In this document: piece after piece, positions 1-7,807 of the stretch
Position numbering within the stretch: position 1 is the first letter of the stretch
Layout: each line of letters begins with the position of its first letter
Origin: Spirogloea muscicola
Lineage: Eukaryota > Streptophyta > Zygnematophyceae > Spirogloeales > Spirogloeaceae
Length of the DNA stretch: 11,830 nt
Direction of reading: 5' to 3'
Assembly: GCA_009602725.1 (NCBI GenBank)
Contig: WELB01000196.1
Span: forward strand, 245,354-257,183
The notes under the pieces: generated by a model
The model's database searches: none
Told to the model about the DNA's origin: nothing
The model's input: only the letters and a program-made list of their open reading frames with translations
Translations under genes and position numbers: made by a program

Positions 1-371
1 CGCGCGCCGGAGCCAGCCTCGCCGGCGCCCGGCGGCGGCGGCGCCAGCATGGCCACGGGCTCGCCCTGCGCGGCGGCTCCAGCGGGCGTCAAGTGTCAGG
101 GCTGCTGTCACTAGACCAGCATTCACAGTCTCACACCGTTACTAGACCAGCATTCACAGCCTCACAGTCGCCGCGATGCTGCGCGCTCAGGCTTGGCTGC
201 GGCGGCGAAGGTGGTGGTGGGGCTTGCCAGGCGGGCGTTCCAGACGGCGACGGACTCGAGGGCGGGCGTGAGGAGGAGGCGGCCGGCGGCGTCGCCGGGC
301 GCGACGGCGGCGCCGGAGGTGACGACGCCGAAGGCCGCGCCGGGCGCGTAGCGCAGGTACGCCTTCACCAT
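1..371 (-). CDS. UTP12: UTP12/WDR3 (Dip2) WD40 ribosome biogenesis protein, N-terminal part
   Basis: Seen: an ATG at 371-369 in a GGCGCCATGG context opens a frame beginning MVKAYLRY, continuing with AAFGVV, then LLLTPALESVAVWNARL. This pattern of MVKxYLRY, FGV, an ALE block and a VW just before the first propeller is the N-terminus of UTP12/WDR3 (yeast Dip2). Exon 1 is 371-228 (48 codons, phase 0). Exon 2 starts at 65 (GEPVAMLAP) and leaves the window at base 1. Joining ARL to GEPVAMLAP aligns without gaps to the plant protein as I remember it. Known: UTP12 is a double beta-propeller subunit of the UTP-B subcomplex of the nucleolar SSU processome, needed for 18S rRNA maturation. Only about 69 residues are here, so the propellers and C-terminal domain cannot be checked. 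The gene is divergent from AP-4 mu. The splice requires a GC donor. The family call is fairly firm; the exon 2 join is inferred. Confidence 0.82.
66..227 (-). other. GC-AG intron 1 of UTP12
   Basis: On the minus strand exon 1 ends in CTG and the intron begins GCAAGC, close to the GC-donor consensus GCAAGT. It ends in CGCGCAG. No GT in this stretch restores the phase and the conserved peptide join. Length is 162 nt, phase 0. A 26-bp tandem duplication lies inside it. Confidence 0.7.
110..166. repeat. Two tandem 26-bp units inside the UTP12 intron
   Basis: The unit starting ACTAGACCAGCATTCACAG occurs at 110-135 and again at 141-166 with one mismatch, at a period of 31 bp. It is AT-richer than its surroundings and lies wholly within the intron. 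Confidence 0.9.
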
Positions 372-398
372 GGCGCCCGGCCGCGCCGGCGGCGGGGG

Positions 399-480
399 GC
401 CTTAAACCCCACTGGGCGCACACTTGGGTCTGCTTTCCGGGCACCCCTCGGGGAGCCGAGGGCTTAAACCCCAGTGGGCT
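399..480. repeat. Direct repeat pair CTTAAACCCCASTGGGC
   Basis: A roughly 17-bp unit CTTAAACCCCACTGGGC (401-417) recurs as CTTAAACCCCAGTGGGC (463-479), 62 bp apart with one mismatch. Between them lies GC-rich sequence with a short dyad (CCCCTCGGGG near 444-453). Function is unknown; it could be part of a dispersed repeat or a duplicated promoter element. Confidence 0.75.
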
Positions 481-577
481 GTAGCTGGGTGATGTGTTTG
501 TTGGGCGCCCACAAAGGAACTCGCCGGGCTGCCGTTCCTCCTTCCCTCCGCCATGGCGCCGCGGCGCCGCGCGCGGC

Positions 578-759
578 CGCGCTGAAGCCCTCCCACGCCG
601 CGCCCGGGGGCCGCAGCTGCAGTGTGCCGCCATGATCTCGCAGCCCTTTGTGCTGTCGCCGCGCTGAAGCTTCAGCCCTCCCACGGAGCGCCCCTGCGCT
701 GCAGAAGCTGCAGCGCAGCGGCAGCCATGATCTCGCAGCTGTTCGTGCTGTCGCCGCGC
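578..759 (+). repeat. Tandem duplication of the AP-4 mu start region
   Basis: Copy A (578-664) and copy B (659-759) both begin CCGCGCTGAAG, share CCCTCCCACG and a GCAGCTGCAG-like block, and end in ATGATCTCGCAG...GTGCTGTCGCCGCGC. The last 33 nt (632-664 and 727-759) match at 30 positions. Copy B contains the true start of AP-4 mu; copy A meets TGA at 665-667, the first bases of copy B. Confidence 0.88.
632..667 (+). promoter_or_regulatory. Upstream ORF: duplicated 11-codon AP-4 mu N-terminus
   Basis: ATG at 632 in a strong context (GTGCCGCCATGATC) encodes MISQPFVLSPR and stops at 665-667. Ten of eleven residues equal the start of AP-4 mu (MISQLFVLSPR). It ends about 60 nt before the main ATG. 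If transcription starts upstream of 632, scanning ribosomes would meet this ORF first and it could lower AP-4 mu translation. That effect is inferred; the start of transcription is unknown. Confidence 0.65.
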
Positions 760-2866
760 GGCGACAGCATCATCTTCCGGGACTACCGCGGCGACGTGGG
801 CAAGGGCGCGGCGGAGGTGTTCTTCCGCAAGGTCAAGTTCTGGGGCGCCGGCGCCGGCGGCGGCGAGGCGCCGCCCGTGTTCGCCGTCGACGGCGTCTCC
901 TACCTGCACCTGCGCTCCGGCGGGCTGCTCTTCGCCGCCACGACGCGCGGCTCGCCGCCGCCGGCGCTGGTGCTGGAGCTGCTGCAGCGCTGCGCGCGCG
1001 TGGCCAAGGACTACCTGGGCGTGCTGAGCGAGGAGAGCGTGCGCCGCAACTTTGTGCTCGTCTATGAGCTGCTGGACGAGATGCTGGACTTCGGCTTCCC
1101 GCAGTCCACGTCCACCGAGGCGCTCAAGGCGTTCGTGTTCAACGACCCCGTGGTCGTGGACGCCGCGCGCGTCCCCTCCCTCGGCGCCGCCGGCCTCTTC
1201 CTGCAGGGCATCAAGCGCCTGCCCTCCACCGCCGTCACCAAGTCCGTCGTCGCCACCGACGGCGCCGGCCGCAAGCGCGAGGAGATCTTCGTCGACCTCG
1301 TGGAGCGCATCTCCGTCACCTTCAATGCCAGCGGCTACATCCTGACGTCCGAGATCGACGGCAGCCTGCAGATGAAGAGCTACCTGACGGGCAACCCCGA
1401 GATCCGCGTCGCGCTCAACGAGGACCTCGCCATCGGCCGGGACTCCGCCTCCTCCGCCGCGTCCTCCTTCGGCCCGGACTACGGCGCCGGCTCCGGCGGC
1501 GCGGGCATGGTGCTGCTGGACGACTGCAACTTCCACGAGAGCGTGCGACTGGACGACTTCGACCTCGACCGCACGCTTGCGCTGGTCAGCCGGTCAGCCT
1601 TACGGCCTCCGGGGCCCCCTCCATCGGCTCTCGCTGTCGCCCGGCGGTCGTGAGCAGGTGCTCACGCGCTCGAGCTTGCTGCCGATGGCCGGCTGCTGCA
1701 TGCAGGTCCCGCCCGACGGGGAGTTCTCGGTCATGAACTACCGCATGACGCAGGAGTTCAAGCCGCCCTTCCGCGTCTACCCCGTCATTGAGGAGGCGGG
1801 CCCGTTCAAGGCACTCGCCTTCTCCTCCTCTTTACTACTGTCGCTCCTTCCTGTGTCGGTATGTGCAAGTGCAAAATGCCCATTGGCACTTGCCTGATCC
1901 ATGGGGGCCGCTAACATCCCTTCGCCGGTCCGTCCTGCAGGTTGAACTGATTCTGAAAGTTCGCGCAGACTTTCCCACTGTCGCAAGCGCAAACTCTGTC
2001 GTGCTCCGTGTTCCACTGCCCAAGTCAACCTCCAGGTGAGTGCAATGAAGCCCTTCACTCTTATGCACAGCATTGGGTTTCAGCCTGGCTGGCGCCAAGC
2101 TGTGGAGTCTCTAGCATGTACATGCCTTGGGATGGCAGGAACTGAGTCGCCGTCCTTGTTGCTCACGGATGCCAGGGTCAGCTTTGAGATGGAAGCAGCA
2201 TCTGTAGGACAGTCAACGGACTACAAAGAGGCCACAAAGTCCATGGAGTGGATGCTCAAGAAGGTGCGCCGCTGCGCTGCACCCCTTGACCTACTGCCAC
2301 TCAAGTTGCATATTGTGAGGGCCTGTGAGACCAGTGTGAAGCCTACGCTTGTCACACACCAGACATACAACTCAGCAATCAGTTGTCCTCAATCACGGGC
2401 TCTGCGCAGATTGTTGGAGGGTCGGAGCACGTACTGCGAGTGAAGCTCACCCTCAATCAGGAGCGCAGCGGTCAGACACCTAACCCAAGTCTGGGCTTGT
2501 GACGAGCTCCATGTGTTTGAGATGCTGCTGCAGCAGGCTGAGAGCAATGAATGCTGGCTGAGGCCTTGTCGGCTCTGGCTGTGCAGCAGTTCATCTGAAG
2601 AAGGAGGTGGGACCTGTGAGCATGACGTTCAGCATACCTATGTACAATGCATCACGCCTCCAGGTCTCCTTTCTCTCCTACTTGCAAAGGTCTGTGATGT
2701 GAGATTGACATGCGTAAGCTCCACTGTGCAATTGATGTGACCTCTCGAGTGACATATCCTGGTGCAGGTGCGATACTTGCAGATTATGAAGAAGAGTAAG
2801 TCATACAACCCATACCGCTGGGTTAGGTACGTCACACACGCCAACTCCTACGTTATTCGAATCTAG
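727..2866 (+). CDS. AP4M: AP-4 adaptor complex subunit mu
   Basis: Exons: 727-1584, 1706-1810, 1941-2035, 2176-2263, 2410-2470, 2587-2663, 2768-2866; 1383 nt, 460 aa plus TAG. All joins keep frame. Seen: the N-terminus MISQLFVLS, FRDYRG and FFRKVKFW form the longin-like domain (about 1-140) that binds the other AP-4 subunits. From about residue 180 (STAVTKSVV, REEIFVDLVERISV, GYILTSEIDG, LDDCNFHESVRLD) to the C-terminus (YNPYRWVRYV) is the mu homology domain that reads tyrosine-based sorting signals. Known: AP-4 is a heterotetramer sorting cargo at the trans-Golgi network. The length is close to the plant protein (about 450 aa). The ATG at 727 is chosen because the family begins exactly with MISQ. 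Insertions relative to plants are Gly/Ala/Ser-rich loops (near 40-46 and 240-260). Donors are weak (GTCAGC, GTCAGA, GTCTCC), and intron 2 is best explained by a GC donor. Confidence 0.96.
1811..1940 (+). other. Intron 2 of AP-4 mu: probable GC-AG, with an in-frame GT alternative
   Basis: Conservation places the exon 2 end at ...GPFK (1810), followed by GCACTC, and exon 3 at 1941 (VELILKVRADF). This requires a GC donor. A good GT donor (GTATGT at 1859) is also in phase 0 and would add 16 mostly hydrophobic residues (ALAFSSSLLLSLLPVS) without a stop. Homology favours the GC site; both could be used. Confidence 0.65.
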
Positions 2867-3033
2867 TGGGATGCCCCAATAGGACCAGCTTTCAACAACC
2901 ACAGGACATTCTTTGATTGAACCATGAGCCCGGCAGTTACTGAGAAGTTGATTTGAGGTTGCTATCTTAGGCTATAAGCTCCTATCGCGTTCACTTTTGA
3001 CAACAACAGCGCTTGAGATGCGCAAATATCAGA

Positions 3034-3038
3034 TTACA
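3034..3038 (-). terminator. Candidate TGTAA polyadenylation signal for sucrose synthase
   Basis: The plus strand reads TTACA, so the minus strand reads TGTAA about 120 nt after the sucrose synthase stop. This is a normal distance for green algae. Together with the plus-strand signal at 3132 it implies overlapping 3' ends. Confidence 0.45.
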
Positions 3039-3131
3039 AGCCAGAAGCAGCAACGGGGCAATGGGAGCTTGTGTATACAGAATTGTACTGGAAGTTGGCC
3101 CTTGGCTCTAGAAAGCACAATTCATTAGGAC

Positions 3132-3136
3132 TGTAA
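3132..3136 (+). terminator. Candidate TGTAA polyadenylation signal for AP-4 mu
   Basis: TGTAA, the usual green-algal polyadenylation signal, is the first I see on the plus strand after the AP-4 mu stop, giving a 3' UTR of about 270-290 nt. The signal is short, so chance occurrence is possible. Confidence 0.4.
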
Positions 3137-3155
3137 AGTAGGAGACATAAGTCAG

Positions 3156-6100
3156 CTATGAGCCAGGCGACTTATTGGCTTCGACTGTCTTCATCTCCTG
3201 CTTGCTCTTTTCGGAGCCACCGTCCTCCTCAGGGGCAAGTGGTACTTCTTGTGCCTGACATTCAAGCAGGTTAGTTAATCAGCACTTTAGACTATGTTCC
3301 TTGGATTTTGCCAGCACAATACCACGGTTGCACTGGGAATGAAGAGTAAATGGGTCGGCGCCCTTACAAGCTGCCGGAATTTCAGTCGGTAGAACATCTC
3401 CAGATAGCGCCGTGTCTCCCGCCGCTCCAGGCCGGACACGTACTTCCAGAAGCCGTAGACCCGAGACAAAGTCATCATTCTCTCCGCATACAAGCTCCAC
3501 GTGTAACTGCGTCAAGCACTCCGACTTATTCAGACCGGCAGACTACCAACAGACTCCAGGGCATGCATTGCACATCATCCTAAAGTGTAGACCTCTCATC
3601 CGCGTCTGACCTGGTAAATATCCGCTTGAGCCCGCCCTTCGAGATGGCCTCCCACTTGGACGTGTCCTTGGCACTCTCCTCAAAGAAATCTGCCATGAGC
3701 TCTGCAGCTGCCTCTCCATGGTATGGGTCGATATGGAAGCCCGACTTGCCATTCTCGATGATTTCTACCGGGCCCCCATGGCAGGTGGCAAAAGTGGGCA
3801 GGCCGCACGTCATGGCCTCGATCACCGTTAGGCCAAAGGCTTCGTATAGTGCAGGCTGTGCAACAAAAGGCAAAGTGGGTGTCACGCTGTCAGACACGTT
3901 AGCCTCATGCTCAGGCAGCCCTTGTTGCATACTGGTGTTGTGTCTGACCCATGCTGTACACTAGATAAGTCAGTGCCTGAGGTGTGCAACCTGAACAAAT
4001 GCTCCATGCGAGTCAGCAATGACGCGATAGAGCTCGCCATTCCGGATACGGTCCTTCTGCGCGCTTATCCACCGGATGTGGCCGTGCAGATTGTGCTCCT
4101 CTATCAGCTGGTACATCTTCTCAATCTGCAAACACAGGATTCAGGCTTCAGGCTTGGACGTTTAGACTTCAAGGTAAGCATCCACATACAGCTGCCGCTA
4201 TGTGAGAGAAGCTGCGTGATGCTTTCTGGAAGAAATTCACTTGGTCAATCTCCTCCCGGTCACCCGACTTGGACTTGTCCAGAAGTCCTCCAACAATGAC
4301 CAGGTTGACGAGCTTGCGCAGCCGGTCATTCTTGGCAAAGGATTCCACCAGCCCTGTGAGATTCTTCACGCGGTCCAGTCTGGCCATGGAAAAGAGGATG
4401 GGCTTGTTGCGATCTTCGAGCTGGCCGCTGTGGGAACGCATGCACCAATATAAGAGCAACGTCAGCACAGACAGAAGTGTTCTTGATAGATAACTTCATG
4501 CATTTGAACTTATGGACTTGAGGGTACTGTCAGGAGTTGGGATGCAAGACGCAGGCGACAAGCTGAGGTGGGGGCGATTTACGTGTGCTCCGCGCTGTCG
4601 CCCTCGCCGTACAGGAGCTCCTCGATGGCAGGGTGCAGGTCCTTGAGGCGCCGGTCAGCCTCCGTGAAGGGGAAGTAGACATCGGGGTCGGCCCCTGGGG
4701 AGACGATGTTGAACTTGGGGTCGAAGACCTCGATTCCATTCACGACGCGGTAAAGACCGGGCATCGTGAATGCGGCGTGGCTCTCATACTGCCCGACGGT
4801 ATCCTCCCTGCGGCGCAAGCAATACGGGGAACAAAAGAACGTCAGGCTGGGTCCTCGAGGCGTGCTACTGGAGAAGTTGATCATAGGTGAGGGGCAGGAC
4901 TGGCCTCGAGGCTCACATGCCAGCAATCTCCTGGTATGTGGACGTGATGATGAAGTCTGCGTGGTTCATGGCAATGAGGTCCGCTGTGAATTGGCAGCTG
5001 AAGTGGTACTTTTCGTCGTACTTCTGCCAGTAGATGTCTGACTCTGGGTACTTGGTCTTCTCCAGGGCATGCGCAATGTTGCACTGAAGCGCTCGCCACA
5101 AGCTCATGCGAGACACGTCAGCTATTTGAGCCCCTCAATCACTCTCCTTTGCCAACCAAGGGCAGCCACCACTTTCAGCACAGGGAGGGAAGGAGCTGAC
5201 GGACCTGAGTGATGCCCAGCTTGTGAGACAGAAGAGACGCCACAAGGTTGCCGTCACTGTAGTTGCCAATGATGAGGTCAGGATTGCCGCCCAGCTCTTG
5301 CTTGAGCTCCTCCTTGACATCCTGCGCCAGAGCGGGTCATCAGGCTGCTCAACCGGTGATCAAAAGTTCAAACATGTGCCAAGGGCTTGGAAGCATGGGC
5401 ATTGCAGGTGCCCACGATATCCTCAGCCACCATCCCAATTTGCAACAGGCTCTTCTGAAGGCACAGCGTGAAGCAAGCGCAGGACCGGAGAGGGCATCCT
5501 ACAGTGCAGCAGAGGCATGCGACGACTGACAGCAGACACCCAAAAAGACACCCAAAATCGCACCACTACATCCCCTGCCAGCAGCATGGGCCTGAGGGGG
5601 CCGGAGCAGGGTGTCAAGGTGCAGGGCCAGACGGACATCAGCAAACCGCTCGATGTAGGGCCACAGGTCAAAGCGGGACACCCATTGCTGCAGCGGCTCG
5701 CCATTGTCATGCCTGCGGAAAGGCACTCGGAGGATGCGCGAGTGCTCGGTGCCCTCGATGGCCTCAATCCGCTGGTTGCATGTCGTGCCCTTGGCCTCTG
5801 GGATGAGCCGCGTCACCTGCAGTGGCCCCCCCCGGGGTGTGGGTCAACCTGGGGGCATGGAGGAAACAGTGGCCGCAAGCCATGCATGCGTGGGCCCAGG
5901 CGCTTGGCAGCGGCGGCGCTGAGAGTGGAGGGCGGAGGGCACAAACCACGACGATCTGCGGGCGGATGGAGTCGAGGCCCTGCATGTGCAAGTGCTTGAG
6001 GAGCTCCGCCTCCAGCGCGCGCACCTGGTCGAGGATGTACACCACCTGGCCGCCGGTGTCGGGCATGCCGAGCACGCCCTTCTGGCCGAAGAACCCGTGC

Positions 6101-7325
6101 GGGCTCAGGATGAGCACGGAGAAGATCATGGGCAGGCGGCCGAGGAACTGCTCCAGCGTGCCCGCGTCCGGCGCCTGGAGGATGTCCATGAGCATGCGCA
6201 CCATCTCCAGGATGCGGCCTGCCGTGTCGCCCCAGCCCTTCTCCAGGCCCAGCTTCCGCAGCCTGGGGGCCCACGGCGACCGTGGCCCCCGCCCGGCGGT
6301 CGATGAGGGTGCCGCTCGTGGACGGCGGCAGGAGCACAGCCATGGGGCTGACCGGCGGCCGCCCACGAGAGCAAGCGGTGGCATGCAGGGGCGATGCAGT
6401 CAGTCCGCACCTGACGGCCACGTCCTGGTAGCCCGTCGCAGGGTCCAGCTTCCGGAGCATCTCGTCCACCTTCTGCAGCGACGACTGCAGCGTCCCGATG
6501 TCCTTGAGGTCCTCGCTGATCAGCAGTGTCTGCGCCCACAATGCGCCCGGCTCCGAGTCTCGTGAGGCCAGCCGGGCGTGGCTCGCTGGGCTCGGAGGCG
6601 GAGAGCCAGTGCGGGCGGTGTGGCGGGGCGGGGCAGGCGTCGTCGACCTGGCCGGCGTACTTGTGGAGGCGCAGGAAGTCGAGGAGTGGCTGCAGGCTGG
6701 CGTCCTGGTGGAACATGCGCGACGAGAGGAAGCGGTTGAGGAACTGCACGCCGTTGCCGATGGACCGCGACTGCGTCAGCTTCGGGAACGACGCGTTGAA
6801 CGGCTCGAAGTCCAGCTCCAGCTGGTACTCCCCCACGTCGCTGCCGCGGCGGCGGCGGCGGCGGCAGCGGCGTCAGAACCAGAGCGCCGGCAGCTCGGGG
6901 GCATGCATTGCGGGCGCGGCGCGGCGAGGGCCCCACCGCTTGCTCAGGCTCTCCTTGAAGGCCAGCCAGGCGGCGACGGAGAGCTCCTCGGCCTCCAGCT
7001 CGTCGACGTCGATGCGCAGGAACTGCCACTCGCCGGGCCGGGGCCGGACGGCGAGCGCGACGTAGGGAGGGATGACGACGGCCTCCTGCGTGCTCTGAAG
7101 CATCTTGGCGAAGTCGCTGTCGCGCACGACGTCCGGCTGCTCCGCGGCGGCCAGCGCGGCCTCCAGCTCGTTGAGCAGCTGGTGCGGCTGCAGCAGGTGC
7201 TGGCCCGCCGCGACGCACCGCGACAGCAGCAGGATGCACTCGTCGCGGTGCTCCAGCAGCGACTGCCGCACGCGCGTCGCCAGGCTGCGCGCGCGCGCCA
7301 GCCGCGGCGCCGCGCGGGAGTCCAT
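3156..7325 (-). CDS. SUS: Sucrose synthase (plant type, GT4 family), complete
   Basis: Exons (5' to 3'): 7325-6937, 6840-6648, 6529-6411, 6262-5947, 5816-5637, 5321-5205, 5083-4917, 4807-4583, 4427-4241, 4125-3991, 3855-3611, 3506-3368, 3254-3156; 2511 nt, 836 aa plus TAG, all phases consistent. It catalyses sucrose + UDP = fructose + UDP-glucose in the cytosol. Domains: N-terminal regulatory/targeting region (about 1-130), the EPBD-like region with [13 protein letters not shown], then the GT-B core with SPHGFFGQ (287-294), [12 protein letters not shown] (from 302), [22 protein letters not shown] (H443), MARLDRVKN (R585, K590) and the E-x7-E motif (E681, E689). Catalytic residues look intact. 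The ATG lies in a perfect GCCGCCATGG context, and Ser14 aligns without gaps to the phosphorylated Ser15 of plant enzymes. The C-terminal exon is a longer charged tail than usual ([11 protein letters not shown]...). Donors are degenerate but all GT. The closest wording is plant SUS, not the cyanobacterial form. Confidence 0.97.
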
Positions 7326-7545
7326 GGCGGCGGCGGCGGCGAGTGCGGCCGCTGATCGTTGCCGGTGACGACAGCCAGCCTGGGGGGCTATCGGGTCCGG
7401 GGGGCCACGTGGCGGGGCGCGAGCCGGGGCTCGCCACGTGGCGGGTGGGGCCTCCGGAGCGCGGGCTGGGTCCGGGGTGGGTCCGGGGTGACGGCGCATT
7501 GGTTGCCCCTCACTGCTGGTAGACGTCCACGGCCCCTATCCTGAG
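7326..7545 (-). promoter_or_regulatory. Proximal promoter of sucrose synthase with two G-boxes
   Basis: The 13-bp unit GCCACGTGGCGGG occurs exactly twice in the same orientation (7404-7416 and 7433-7445), each holding a perfect CACGTG (7406-7411, 7435-7440), about 81 and 110 bp upstream of the ATG. Between them GCGAGC-CGGG-GCTCGC (7419-7434) can form a 6-bp hairpin. GGTCCGGGGTG is tandemly repeated at about 7468-7490. A CCAAT box on the minus strand lies at 7502-7498. Known: G-boxes bind bZIP and bHLH factors. Use by this gene is inferred from position. Confidence 0.6.
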
Positions 7546-7734
7546 TGATTTGTAGCTGCTTTCTTTCTTTGTGTGCTTTGGTTTCTTAGCGCTTCCTCTG
7601 GCTTCCTCTGGCCCCCTTCTCGTTCTTTGTTCATTCTTTTTTGGGCTGGCTTGTCATCTTAGGTACCTTAGATTAGGTCTCCGTGTTATGTAGCCTTGTT
7701 TAGTCTGCACTCGACTCTGCCTGAACAATGTATT

Positions 7735-7793
7735 GGCTTGAATTCTTTTTTGGGCTGGCTTGTCCAGCCCCTATCCTCAATGGGCTTGAATTC
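7735..7793 (+). mobile_element. Short hairpin-tail insertion between 11-bp direct repeats
   Basis: The 11-bp sequence GGCTTGAATTC occurs at 7735-7745 and 7783-7793, flanking 37 bp (7746-7782) of T-run plus hairpin plus CCTATCCTCAATG. Removing one repeat and the insert leaves a continuous AT-rich stretch. This resembles a target-site duplication around a heavily 5'-truncated insertion; the insert would end a little before the tail end seen in other copies, so the exact boundary is ambiguous. Confidence 0.55.
7752..7770 (+). repeat. Tail hairpin, copy 1
   Basis: GGGCTGG, loop CTTGT, CCAGCCC: a perfect 7-bp stem with a 5-nt loop, preceded by six T and followed by CTATCCTCAATGGGC. Confidence 0.85.
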
Positions 7794-7807
7794 AATTGGC
7801 CTCCCTT

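Larger units (their letters stand above)
372..726. promoter_or_regulatory. Divergent leader/promoter between UTP12 and AP-4 mu
   Basis: Only 355 bp separate the ATG of UTP12 (minus, 371) from the ATG of AP-4 mu (plus, 727), so both promoters and 5' leaders must share or abut in this space. No TATA box is evident. It contains a direct repeat (399-480) and a duplication of the AP-4 mu start region (578-759). Promoter function is inferred from gene arrangement only. Confidence 0.6.
2867..3155. other. Convergent intergenic spacer with the 3' UTRs of AP-4 mu and sucrose synthase
   Basis: This 289-bp spacer lies between the AP-4 mu stop (2866, plus) and the sucrose synthase stop (3156, minus). It is clearly less GC-rich than the exons. 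No ORF with recognisable content is present. It carries TGTAA-type signals for both strands, listed separately. Confidence 0.75.

Noticed and set aside
187-1536. A 449-codon minus-strand open frame opposite AP-4 mu exon 1
   Set aside because: It is Ala/Arg/Gly-rich, has no family resemblance and lies antisense to clearly conserved exon sequence; long antisense frames are expected in GC-rich coding DNA.
5322-5636. The 315-bp intron 5 of sucrose synthase as a hidden extra exon or nested gene
   Set aside because: The protein aligns continuously across FAD/DVKEEL without it, and the intron frames show no family content beyond a short TTTTGGGTGTC repeat.
7326-7499. An upstream in-frame start for sucrose synthase at 7499
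   Set aside because: The extra 58 residues are Pro/Arg/Ala-rich and run through the G-box region; family alignment and the perfect start context support 7325.
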